The translations under genes and the position numbers were made by a program. Source: Prunella strophiata (Eukaryota; Chordata; Aves; Passeriformes; Prunellidae). From it: a stretch of DNA of 64,000 nt. The stretch covers positions 43,829,490 through 43,893,489 of the forward strand of contig JAZBQD010000014.1 of the NCBI GenBank assembly GCA_036583965.1, written 5' to 3'. The notes under the pieces are model-generated. The model saw nothing but the letters and a program-made list of their open reading frames with translations, searched no databases and had not been told where the DNA came from. Positions 1 through 11,332 of the stretch are shown here, in pieces (within the stretch, counting starts at the first letter, position 1; every line of letters begins with the position of its first letter).

Positions 1-3000
1 AGTGAATTATAGGTCTTTATAACCAAGTACTTAGTTGAATTTTTTTTAATTTGGTTTTGCCATCATGTCAAATTTACATGTTTGAGGTATAATTAGCCAG
101 TCTGATTACAAAAAAAAAAAAAAAAAAAAATTACTATAATTTAAAAATATAAATTAACATAAAATGACAAGCATTAAAAGTTAATATCAACTCGATGTTC
201 ATTCTTTTGCATTCAAATGAGTCTTATTAAGTTATTATGTCCATCTAAATATCAGTATAATTTTCAAGTAATACACAATGTTTCATAATCTGCCTCTCTC
301 CCCAGCCCTCCATTAGCTCTATTGTTTCTCTACAGTTTGTTACTCCAAGAAACCATTTTAGAATTGCATTGTTTCATTTTTCACATAAAGTGCATAACTT
401 GAGTTTAGAAATACAATTTTGATGTGCCCTAGACCTTTAGTGACCATGTGTTGACTCTAAATATACTGGTACAGGCAATGGCCTTTTTTTTTGAAATGCA
501 CATAAAGAAGCAATAACTGAATTTTAACAGGCAAATCAACCCAATTGGTTTAGAATTATGATGCTTGCCTTTCTAATGCATATTCAGAGTGGTAGAAAAG
601 AAAGTATGAAATTTAATTGTACCATAAAGCTGTCATGAGAAAATATATACTGAATATCAAGCAGGACTACATTTCTTCAGTAGTGATCATCAGTGGAAAA
701 CTACTTAAAGAACTGCTGCATTTCTAATGCTGTATTTCTGGTAGAGAACAGTTCTAAGAGCTACATCACTGAAAAAAGTGACAAAATGTGATTCATTTGG
801 TTCATCCTCTAGAGATGAATGTTTCTGCACAAACTCTGGTACTAATGTCTGTTTGGTAGAAAAAGCAGAATCATGAAAAAATTAAAGCAGCTCCTATAGT
901 GTTTTCTGGTTTTACAACACTAGCACAAGACCAATAGCAGTCTGGAAGCTACAAAACCAGAGAAGTATTGCCTGATATCTGCAAGGGCTCTTTGAACAAT
1001 TTGTATTATTTATTTGCTGGACAGCATAATCATAAAATTTATACTGTCCCTCATTACATGTGGAAACACACCTTATCATAATTTCTATTACACTGCAAGC
1101 AATTCATTTTATGCACATACATGAATTCAGCCATTGAAACTATTTTTTATCTTCACACCTCTTTAAGAAAGTAAAATGAAGGGCTGATATATACAAAATA
1201 GAATCATTGCATACAACACTGGCATGTGTACACATATGTATGCACCAAGACTATCTCTTAAAAATGAGGTTTCATATTTTAGTAAAGTGTTTTTACATCT
1301 GTCTATGGACATGCTGCATGAAACTGACTCAAATGTCTTGGAGTCCAAGAAACAATCCTGAGCTAACTTGGATGGCCTTTAAACTGAGTCCTGCCTGTTA
1401 CTACTGATTTCACCAAGCTGAAGATAGAGATGAGCCCATTAGGGAACCAGTAAATTAAATTTACTGATCATACTTCCAGTTATATTTATTTAAGTGCATA
1501 ACTAGTTAGTGCAATCTACTATGATGACAACTAATGATCCAAAATCATTAAAGAAAAATAATATTAAGGATATTGTGCCTTGTCACTGCACCAGGAGTAA
1601 GTTTAAAGAAAAGAAGATACAGTTCTCCTCATTTTTTCTCTAGGCATTTTTTTTTATCAAGAAAGAAACCCTGTTGTAGAGTCAGTAGCCTACTTGTTTT
1701 TTTATTTTTCTTTTCTTAAGAGACAGATATCATTCCTGTACCATTCTTGTGTATGACAGTATTGAGATGTTCCTTACTGCCAGTGCCTTAATCTCAGAAG
1801 CACAGGACCAGTTTGAAAATCTTCCCAAATACCATTTTTAAGTGGTAAATTCCTCCTCTTCCCAATACAGAGACATGGCAGTGGAGAAGTTGTGTTTGTA
1901 GTGCCCAACTCTGCTTCCAGAGCCAATTGAAAATAGGAGATGTGGGGGTGTATAAAAGCATTCTCTGTGCTGTTCACAAAGAAGTAAAATCTGGATTGAA
2001 AGTCTTTGGTCCAGCTGGTGCTGACACAGTAAAGTTTTCATCAGGCAGAAACAAAAATCCATCATCAAAAAATTGTTATGTGAATTTGCAGGAAGACACT
2101 TATGAGGAATTCTGTCATCTGTGTCCAGCTGAGAACTCTTCTCATCACCTGCCAGTGACCTTGTTGATGACCCCTGTGAGCTGTGGAAGATACAGTGAAT
2201 ATCCTGATAAGCAAAACTGGCTGAGCCATAAAAAAAGAACAATTTAGTCAGTGATGATCTTAACCTCACAGAGAGAGATCAGTGTGTTCATAATAAATGA
2301 CTTAGCTAGTTTGCATAACTTTCTCCTTGCAGTGATTTGCATTGCTTGAACTGGAAGGCTGGACATGCCTAATCAAGTGCTTTGGGTCTTTGGACCCCTG
2401 TGGGATGTATTCAGTGGTGAAACTTCTCATACAGTCTTTGCTTTTCAGAATGCCAGGCCAGAGCACAGTCTTCCTGTCAAATCAATGAAAAATAATGACT
2501 AATGCTAGGACACATGGGTGCTTCTACCCTCAGGCCACTGCTTAAAATCCAGCCCAGTGTCCAGTCCTATTCTGCTCCAAAGACTGTTACCAAGCAACAG
2601 GTGGCCTGGTTTCACTGAGAAATTGTGTTGACCCTTTTCTAGGGAAAATGTGCTGACATGGCTGCTGACATGCCCTTCTCACAGCAGAAATATGGAGTGC
2701 CTGAGGGACTCCAGAGGGTAAATTGCCATTTCAACCCTGAAGCAAGGGGTTGTTTTGTGTAAGGCACAGGCCTATGTGCTCCAATCTTGGTTGTCTTATG
2801 CCTTTTCTGAAGGAGGACTGAATGAATAGGAGGAGGACTTTTCTGAATAGGACTCTCATCAGGGCATTTTGTGAGAACACTGAATAGATTTTGAAAGAAA
2901 ATATTTCCATTTTTCCAACACATACTAAAGAAACTATATCATAGCTACGATAATTATGCAATTCACAATTTATATTTCTAATATATTTTTGTCAATATGC

Positions 3001-6000
3001 AGTCTTAGGGGTTTTGAGAAGACCTGTGGTCTCCTTCAAGGTGAGAATCTGAGAGAACCAAGAGGTACTGTGAGAGAGATGAGGAGAGCTGGGAGCTGGG
3101 GCAAGACCAAAGTGAAATAATCCACTCATGGTAAGTTGTGTTTTGATCACATGTCCTGTTCCCTACTGTGCACATGATTTTGGGGTTTTTCTTAAGCATG
3201 TAGATCATTAGCAAAAGCTTCTCTCCTCTGAGAGGAGGAGGCTGAACCAAGGAGTCTGGGGAAGGGGATATATAGAAAAAAGTTTGCAATTACATTGTGT
3301 GATGTAGTAACATACAGAGCACATGTGCTAACAGAGGTGTGGGAAAACTTCCTTAGTATCTCCCCAAAGAAGTCAACTGCACACTACTTTCAGACATTCC
3401 TCCATTCCCCATGTCTGTGGGAGAGGACACACACAAATACTCATTTTTCTTCCCATGGTTGGAGCTTGGATGCCTTTTTTTGGAGCAAGTCCTCTCCACG
3501 AGTTTCAGCAGGCTCAGGGCAATGTGGTGTGCTAGTGAGCCACACTTGCTAGCTGGGAAAAGATTCCCCTCAGGCTTCCTTAGGAGCAAGCCACAGACCA
3601 TTACCAGCACCACAGAGTTACAGAAACTGCCTTACTTGTTGAAAGTGTGGTAGTGTGCTTGATTACATTTACATTCATAGCTAATTGCTGGCACTGCTGA
3701 ACATGTGAAAAGATAATTATGACAATGGTGCTGGTTATTTTTAAATGGCTATATGAATATACATTTTTTAAATGACAATGTTGAGCACATGTCTTTATAA
3801 AATGAAAAATGTATGTCTGCTATTCATTCATTAGTGAAAAATTTGCATCCACAGTAAAATATTTAGCTTTGACTAAAAGAAGGTTCATTACTTTTCTGAA
3901 GCAAAAGCACATAATGGAGTGGAAATACTCTCTGAGTTTTTGTTGGCAGTGTGTTAGAATGGTGAGCAACACAGCTGGGAATGCTGAGGACCCCAAAGAT
4001 TCCTAGTGCCTACGACCCAGATGTTGTTCATGCCTCTGCTACTCCCATCAGCAGAAGGTAAATGTGTTTGTGTAAGGAAAGGGCAAACAGACCACTCTGT
4101 GTGTATCGAAATTTTTAAAATATAGAATTGAAAATACACACTGAGACCTGTTCCAAAGCATACTAGCAGGACACTGAAAGTTATGTTCTGAGGCTCTCTT
4201 AAGCTCCTTACTTCTTAATCTGCTTGTCAAAAAGATTGCTGACTGTCCTTTTGGTGCAATGCAAGAGTTAGAAGGTTGAGGTGATAAGACTCCTGATCTC
4301 TCAGTCACAGATACAGACATAGCCCCAAAGGTGCAAGGTGTGTGAGTACTTAGCTTAGGAAAAGAACTCCATTGTCCAGCAAGAAGAAATGAAGAGATCT
4401 GTGAATATGCATGTTTCAAAGAGTGTAATTGAATATTTGTGACTCTTAGGCAGGCAAATTAGCAAAATAGAGGAGATGAGCAATGAGTGTGTAGGGTGGG
4501 GGGAACATCATGCTGGAAGACATAATGGAAAGGATCTCCAGCAGTGTGATCTCTCTTTGCAATGCTAATTTCCTACTCTGGAGACTCTGAGCAGCAGTAA
4601 CTTAAAAAATGTTCTTCAAAAATCTCTTTCTTCTTGTACACTGAACTGACATGGGGCAGGGAAAGTGAAAAACAGTTGCCCTTACATAATTACTGCCAGC
4701 ATGCAATGCACTAGCACTATTGTCCAAAAACACATGCCCTTCAAACCTTCACTTATTTCTTGGTTTTGAGTAATTCTATGAAAAATTGTACGCTGGGGGA
4801 ACTTTTGGCAAATTCCAATTAAATATTTTTCTTTGTGATTTCTTTCTCCAGACAGTCCTATGATGTACTTGGTGAGGCAGCAAGGCCCCAACACTGAAAA
4901 TGTGGGTTTAATTAGTAACGGTGAACTTCTCCTACATGCTGTCACTAAGCTCTCTCTGTGGTGTTTTATTGGTGGTAGGACTGCTTTTATCACCACAAGG
5001 ATATGTGTAAAGCCCATTGAAGTCAGGGCATATTAACAGGCACAGTGAAAGCAAAAATGACATCCCTTGAAATGGGAGCTAGTAAGACACTTCTGAAGCT
5101 GTCATTCTGTGTTATTTGCTGAAAGCTGGAACTCCTTCAGACTAGGTGACAGTCCAGAGGGAACACATCTTTTTCAAAAAGTTTTTCACAATTAATTTCT
5201 GTATCATGTAATGATAACAACAATAACCTTTCAGTGTATTCTGGCTAACAAGTCCCTTGCAGTTTTGCTGGTGAAATTCAGTGGCAATTGGATCAGCCTC
5301 ACAGTGAAGGAAACCTTACAATAGCAGCTAAGGGAAATAAGAAGAATGAACTCTTCTGGTCCCTAAAGACTTTAAATCCTCCAAGCACTTGCTTTATCCT
5401 TGTTCTCTTTTGGAGGTGAGTGGAATTCATCCTTGTTTCTGGACTTGCAGTAGAGCTCTGCTGCCTGGGTGATTGCACAAGGGATTTGGAGATCAGTCAG
5501 GATCCAAACTGAGCCTCAGCATCTCAGTTCCTTTCTGCAGTAAGTTCTTCTTTTATATGAAAAGACAGAAAGCTATACTGTTGAAATCAATGACAAAACT
5601 CCTGCTGCTTTCATAGAGGCTCATTTTAATTCTAAAAAGTGATGGTGTGTTTAGTGCTACTAAACAAAAAGTTTCAGTAGGAATCTCCTAGTAAACAACA
5701 TGTTGATTGATCCTGGACACAATCTTGAATAAAAACTTATTTCATGATTCAGATCACAAGGAAAATCAGGTGAGCTTAAAGATCCTGGGAACTTTAAAAG
5801 TAAATAAATACATGCCTCAGAGGCAGTCATCTTCTGGCACTGGCACTATTCAGACTCACATAGCTACCTGCTGAGAATGCCCCCTCACTCAAGAGCACTA
5901 TAAACTTGCTTATCCTAGAGAAATAAGGAATTCACTTTCCAGCAACAGCCTGAAGAGCTAACACTTTTAAACTAGTGATAAAATTGTGATGGCTGGCAGG

Positions 6001-6536
6001 TCACAAACCCACAGGTGACTCATTTAGCATGTGCTTTCAGTTGTGTTCCTGAGCAGAGGAAGGGGAGTAAGAGCATTGATTTCCTGCTCCCAGAGCTGAT
6101 ATTTGGCTCTGGGGAGGAGGACTATGGTGCAGGATGGTGGGAACCAGGTCCCTCATGAGGAGCAGGTCCTGGAACAAAGTACCTGGACAAGTAGGACATG
6201 CACATGAGATCCTGAAGGACAAGGATGATAGTGAATAAGTGTAAGTTAGGGCCTGTGGATATTAGCAGGATAAGGGGCTTGTGAGGGTTTGGGGAAGCAA
6301 AGCTCTGCTCTGAATATTACAGGACAATGAACACACAGTTGCCAAACTCACCAGTTAAATGTGGGCTTCAGCAAACACAAGGGCTGCTGAGGGAAGAAGG
6401 AGGCAATCTAGCTGTGAAAACAAGTACAAGGCCTGAGCTGATGATGGCACATTCACATTGACCTGAAGTGTGAAAGGTAGGACTCTTGACAAGCTGTGTT
6501 CCACTCAACTTGCTGCCTGTGCACACAAGCATGTGC
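1..6536. other. Unannotated non-coding stretch
   Basis: No gene, RNA gene or recognisable repeat is seen here. The DNA is AT-rich. The open frames are short and overlap on both strands without family resemblance; the longest is 143 codons on the minus strand at 1838-2269. A run of 21 A residues lies at 110-130. The stretch 6000-6536 is slightly richer in G+C as it approaches the LTR. Highly decayed repeats may be present but cannot be recognised by eye. Confidence 0.6.
110..130. repeat. A(21) homopolymer
   Basis: An uninterrupted run of 21 adenines. It could be a slippage tract or the tail of an unrecognised retroposon. No target-site duplication or retroposon body is recognised next to it. 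Confidence 0.9.
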
Positions 6537-7072
6537 TGTGGGCTGACCCTGGCCAGCAGCAAAGCTGCTCACCCACCCTCCTTTCCCAGCAGGGCAGGGG
6601 AGAGAACAGGAAGATAAAAAGCAAGAAAACTCATAGATAAAGACGTTTTTAATAAGTGAAAAAGCCCAGGCAAAACCAAGTGATGCAAAGGCAATAATCA
6701 CTCATCACCTCCCACCAGCAGACTGATGCCCAGCCAGTCTCTGAGCAACGTCAGCCTTGGAAGCCAAAGCCCCTCCACCTCTTTTTCACTCCAACCCATT
6801 GCTGGGCATGACCTTATATGACATGGAGTACCCCTTTGGCCAGCTGGGGTCAGCTGTCACAGCCACATTCCTTCCCAAATTCTAGCAGCCTACCCCCTGC
6901 AGGGTAATGAGAGGGCAGAGCAGGAAAGAGAGAAGGTCTTGATGCTGTGCAAGCACTCCTCACTAATAGTCTAAACATTGGTGAGTTCTGAACATTTTTT
7001 AGCTACAAATCCAAAGCTTAGCACCATACAGGCTAAGAAGAAAGTTAATTCCTTTGGGGCAGACCTGTTACA
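6537..7072 (-). mobile_element. ERVL-type solo LTR, minus strand
   Basis: Read on the minus strand, this 536 bp block begins TGTAACAG, near the right edge, and ends in CAGGGTCAGCCCACA, at the left edge. It therefore has the TG...CA ends of a retroviral LTR. It follows in order the landmarks I remember for the avian ERVL LTR group. These are an early GTTAA..TTC segment, the TGGATTTGT and GTGCTTGCACAGC segments, and CAGCTGACCCCAGCTGGCCAAAGGG. After them come a TATA-like TCATATAAGG, a polyadenylation-like ATTAAA (+ strand 6648-6653), a CTCTCCCCTG segment and the terminal GGCCAGGGTCAGCCCACA. No internal retroviral sequence, primer-binding site or second LTR follows, so this is a solo LTR left by recombination. 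No convincing target-site duplication is visible. The family name is from memory; that it is an avian ERV LTR is much more certain than the subfamily. Confidence 0.8.
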
Positions 7073-9520
7073 GTATGTTGATGTTTAATTGTATAATGCT
7101 GGGAGTGAGAAAAGCCTTACTGAAGCCTTATTAATTCAGGAAAAAAATAGGAAAAATGATCCCTTCCTTTGTGGAATAAGTAGAGGAGACAGCACTGTTG
7201 TACCCCAGAGCTCAATGCTACCTTCAAATCTGGCAGACATTGAGCCAGAGCATCTCAAATGTGGCTGCTCTGTGTCTGAGGGATTTCATGGACTGAATCT
7301 GTGCATCGTTACTCTGACACTTTCAGTTCACATCATACTTACTGTATCTACATGAACCATCTGTGTAACACACATGTCATTAATTTGGTCAGACCCTGGG
7401 GCTGCCAGATTTCTGGCTAGTCAGATGAAGCTACTGTGTAGATATTCCCATAAGTTGCCACGTATCTGGAAGTCCAGCCAATGCAACAATCTCTTTCCTT
7501 CCTCAAATTCTTCCCAGCTTAAATTTCCAGAAAATAACCAAATATGGCTGATCTGTACAATACAATCTGGTATATGGTACCACACTTGCAAGAGCATTTT
7601 CTGTTTTATAGTTTACCATTTCAGGGGAAGGGATTTATGAGAGACAGGTAAAAAAAAAAAAAGTGTGCTTTATAGCCTAGAAATGGTGTTTACTCCAGTG
7701 TTTTTTAGTTGATGTGCCCAGTACTCTCAACAGAAATTTTTGTAGCAGACTGGTGAATGTTGAGAGTGCATAATGAAGGCTTGAGAGAACAATACAGTAC
7801 AAAATAAGAACAGGACAGATTACTCACTGCAAAGATAAAACTAAGAAAGGGAAACTAATGTTTCTAACTAATTATGTGCTACATGTTCAAAACCAGAAAA
7901 AATGGCAATAATAAAGCCTTCTAATTTTCTCTTGTGTGCTGCTTTGCAGGTGCTCTGTGGTTGTCTTTGTAAGCTTGAGTAACTAGTGAAACCTCTCCTA
8001 GCAACTACTACCTGGACACACCAGAGCACAGCAGCTCTTTTGCATGTTTATCTAACTTGGGAGTCAATATGAAAGATCTGTTCCATTCAGCTTTGGCATA
8101 AAGAAGAGTGAGAGCACACAATTGTGCAAAAATTAGCACACAAAATTGCCATCATGCACTTCACAAGCCTGAGCACATGAGCACTGGGAATTTTTTCTTT
8201 TCTCTTATGTATTCCTTTTACTGCCTGGGTTCCCTTGTGGCTGTCTGGGTAACTTTGGGAACAGCTGGGAAGTCCTACAGAGAACTGATGTGGAGATGTC
8301 ATGTATTTCCAGCTCCTGTGGGCTGCAGTCAGAGTTGTCCCTGCTCAGTGCCAGGGACCAGGCTGCTATCAGGAACAGGAATGGATGGACCCCACTATGC
8401 CTAGCTTAAGGAATGCCCCACAAAGGAAAGAAAAGACAAGTTAGAGTCAGTCAGTAAAACACTACAGTGACTCTGGTATAAAATTAGCACTGATATTGAG
8501 GGAACACATTGCAGAGTGGAAAGCAGGCTGGAATATATATTTGATCATGCATAGGACAAAATAGGCAAAAGTTCTCTTTTTTTTCTTATTAGAAAGACTT
8601 AGACAGACAAATATCTTTTTCCCTCTTTAATTTCTTCTACTCCAAAGAGAAACAATCCACCAAACCCTTGAAAGCTTGCTAACAGCTTAGGCTAACAATG
8701 ACACAGTCAGAGGCAGGGTTTTTTCCCAGAAGGCCCTGAGTCCATGCAGTGCAGAGGATAATAGTGAATCAAGGCAAGAAAGAATATACATTTTGCCTGA
8801 AAGGGCTGTGGTTCATTTGTTAGTCTGGTCATGCTAGACATCCTGTAATGCAGGTATGAGCTTTACCATCAGCTTCAACACCTGGTCTGCACTCACTGGT
8901 TGATTGATCTGTGAAACTCCTCTCGGCTTCCAGGAGTTGGAAAAAATCATAGAACAAGGTCTTACAATTGAAGCTTGTAGCATGAAACACAGGCAGGAGG
9001 AAGGATAAACTGAGGTTGCACAGAAGTATCATAAATCTCTTGTTTTCTAATTTCTCCTTTTTTTTTTTTTTTTTTATAACATTTTTGTAATGCTTTAACA
9101 CCACTAAGGGCACTCCCTTAGAAGAATGAGAAGGGGAGAAATGATAGACTAAGAGTATCCAAAAGTTTGGAAAGGTCGTTTGGGAAAACTTTTCCAAACA
9201 GAGTTTAACTTCATTGGGAGCAGGTTGAGGGCCAGCAGTTGACAGCATTTTTTATTTTTTTTTATGGGTGAAAGTCAATAAACACTGCTCATGCAGCAAA
9301 CCACTGCTTTACTAGATGTCTGTATCTTTGTTTGTTTGCATATATTTTTCATACTGTTCATGAAAGTTCTATTTGAAATCACTTTTCAAGAGGATTAAAT
9401 TTCATGGATTACTACTGTTTCAGACCCAGTGAGACAGTGTTATTGATTCATAAAATTAGGGCTTTTTATTTCTTTGAATGTGAATGTGTGTTGATTAATA
9501 TTTACACGCTCCTCTGAGGT
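7073..9520. other. Unannotated non-coding stretch
   Basis: No gene or recognisable repeat. It contains an 18-base T run (9058-9075) and a short A run near 7652. The minus-strand 139-codon frame at 8829-9248 reads straight through the T run, giving a lysine block, and shows no domain, so it is not called as a gene. Confidence 0.55.
9058..9075. repeat. T(18) homopolymer
   Basis: An uninterrupted run of 18 thymines. Such tracts are often polymorphic in length. Confidence 0.9.
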
Positions 9521-9600
9521 CCATGGTGCTGTTCAGACTGTAGAGATTACAAGATCCCTGCCCTAGGATGCTTACAAAACAGACAACACAATGAATTACA
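9521..9600. repeat. Possible ancient MIR-like SINE relic
   Basis: The segment holds CACTG-like and CTGTAGAGATTACA text, then AGATCCCTGCCCT, then GCTTACAAA. This order (xCACTGTAxA..., TCCCTGCCC, AGCTTACAATCT) resembles the 3' part of old amniote MIR/core-SINE copies seen in reptiles and birds. The resemblance is partial, over roughly 60-80 bases, and was judged by eye. It could be coincidence. Confidence 0.25.
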
Positions 9601-10955
9601 ATGGCTAAGAAGAGTCACAGTGGGGGTGAAAGAGGAAAGGAAACAACAGAAAGCAAAAGAAAGGGAATTTGTTTCATGAAGTACTAATTATTCACAAAGC
9701 ATGACCATCAGGTAATTTGATTCCATTTGGCTTTTATTTTGGATTTGTTTTTCAGCTTTGTTTTATTAGGTTTAATGATCAGGCATGGGTGAGATAGTGC
9801 ATAACACTGGAGCTGAGATTAATGATGAAAGGCCAAGAGAAAGCTGTGGCTCTTGAGGAGGGATTTCAGAAAGAAAAGCATTTGGTTTTGCACTCATTAG
9901 AAGCAGGCAGGCTCAGGCACAGAAGAGTTTCACACTTGCGTGAAACTTTAAATTAACCACATGTGTAAGTCTTTGTGGGAATAGGGGACTAATTGGGTAG
10001 ATTAGAATACAATTAACTGTGAAGTCTGGCTAGCACTAACTGACAATGTTCAAAGAGTGGAAAAGCTGATAAAATCCTGCCTAGTTAAAAAAAATACCTA
10101 TGAAGACATCTGGGGAGGGAAGGGGACCCTTTGCCATTACAGGATGAGTGCCAGCAACAGAAGCAGAGATGAACTTGATGCTCTCTATTGTTGCTATAGC
10201 CTTACTCAGATACACTGATTTTTCTTCCAACATCCATTTCAACTATCTCATGTCAACTAAGCCCACTGCTGACCTATAGAAACCTTCAGCATCCTCAGTC
10301 TTCACAAACAGGAAGATACTGTGCTGCTCCAGAGCTGGCAGGGCTGGGATGGCTCATAAGCACCTTCTCCAAAATCTAGCACCACTTCATCACAATGTCT
10401 CCTGAAAGGTACTAAATTCTTTTAACTTCTACTTTAGAACATGATCACAGTTATTCAAGTGTTAAAACTTTGTGGGTATATTTCCTAAGCATTCAGTCAT
10501 CTAGTGAAATATAGATAAAAAGCCCTGCCAGAACTTTCTAAGAGATACCAGGTAGTTTATTTGATTCATACATAAAATTTAGTAATACATTAAAAAGGAG
10601 TCTCTTTCCAAGGTACTCATATTCCACCTGTCAAAGATGTAAAAAGCATTCTTCATAGTTTTGAATTGTCTCAAATTTTATGAATTCTTAAATGAAAGGC
10701 TGACTTTCCTAAGGTCATCCATCAGGTAATATGATTTATAAATACAGTTTATATGCCTGGTATCTGCAGAAACCTGGACTTCATGCTGTTAAGTCTTAAA
10801 TAATTTGCAAAACACTTGAGAAAAAGTGTTTAAACATTTTATCTTTTGGAAAGATGACATGGAAGAGTAGGATCCTATATTTGAATCTGTTTGACCTTCA
10901 GTGCTTAATTGTCCTTCACAATGCAGTGTCTGAAGCCCTTTGTGTCTAAATGGAG
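9601..10955. other. Unannotated non-coding stretch
   Basis: AT-rich sequence with no open frame of note and no recognised repeat. It runs directly up to the TGTGTTGGG start of the LTR at 10956. Confidence 0.55.
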
Positions 10956-11332
10956 TGTGTTGGGTTTGCATGGCCAGGTTTTGATGTGTGTGTGGGGGCT
11001 GTGGGGTGTCCCCTTATGCCCCTGAGGAGAGAAGGGAGAGCATTTGGGAGTGAAGATGACCCCAAGATGAAGGGAGTGGTGTGGGGGAGATATTTTAAGA
11101 TTTGGCTTTATTTCTCATTATTCTACTCTGATTTGATGGGCAATAAATTAAATTAATTTCCCAAAGTCAAGTCTGTTTTTTCTGCGATGCCAGTTGCCGA
11201 GTGATCCCTCCATTTCCTTATCCTGACCCACAAACTTTTCATTCTGTTTTCTCTCCCCTGGTCCAGGTGAGGAGGAGAGTGATAAAGCTCTTTTAGCAGG
11301 CACTTTGCACCCAGCCAGTGTCAGCTCATTGC
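10956..11332 (+). mobile_element. ERVL-type solo LTR, plus strand, shortened
   Basis: The block opens TGTGTTGGGTTTGCATGGCC, a characteristic start of a large avian ERVL LTR family. It ends CCAGCCAGTGTCAGCTCATTGCA, matching the usual ...CCAGCCAGGGTCA..CA end. In between are TTTTAAGATTTGGCTTTATT, CTCATTATTCTACTCTGATTTGATGG, a polyadenylation signal AATAAA at 11142-11147, then CCCAAAGTCAAGTCTGTTTT, TTATCCTGACCCAC and TTTTCTCTCCCCTGG. The copy is 377 bp, whereas I remember this family as close to 1 kb. Most of the 5' half, including the promoter region, appears to be missing between about 11010 and 11040. The flanks carry TGGAG (10951-10955) and AGGAG (11333-11337), a four-of-five match that could be a decayed 5 bp target-site duplication. 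No internal retroviral sequence adjoins it. Confidence 0.8.

Noticed and set aside
1838..2269. 143-codon minus-strand frame overlapping a 106-codon plus-strand frame
   Set aside because: Both strands are open over the same bases, which reflects composition rather than coding. No domain is seen on either.
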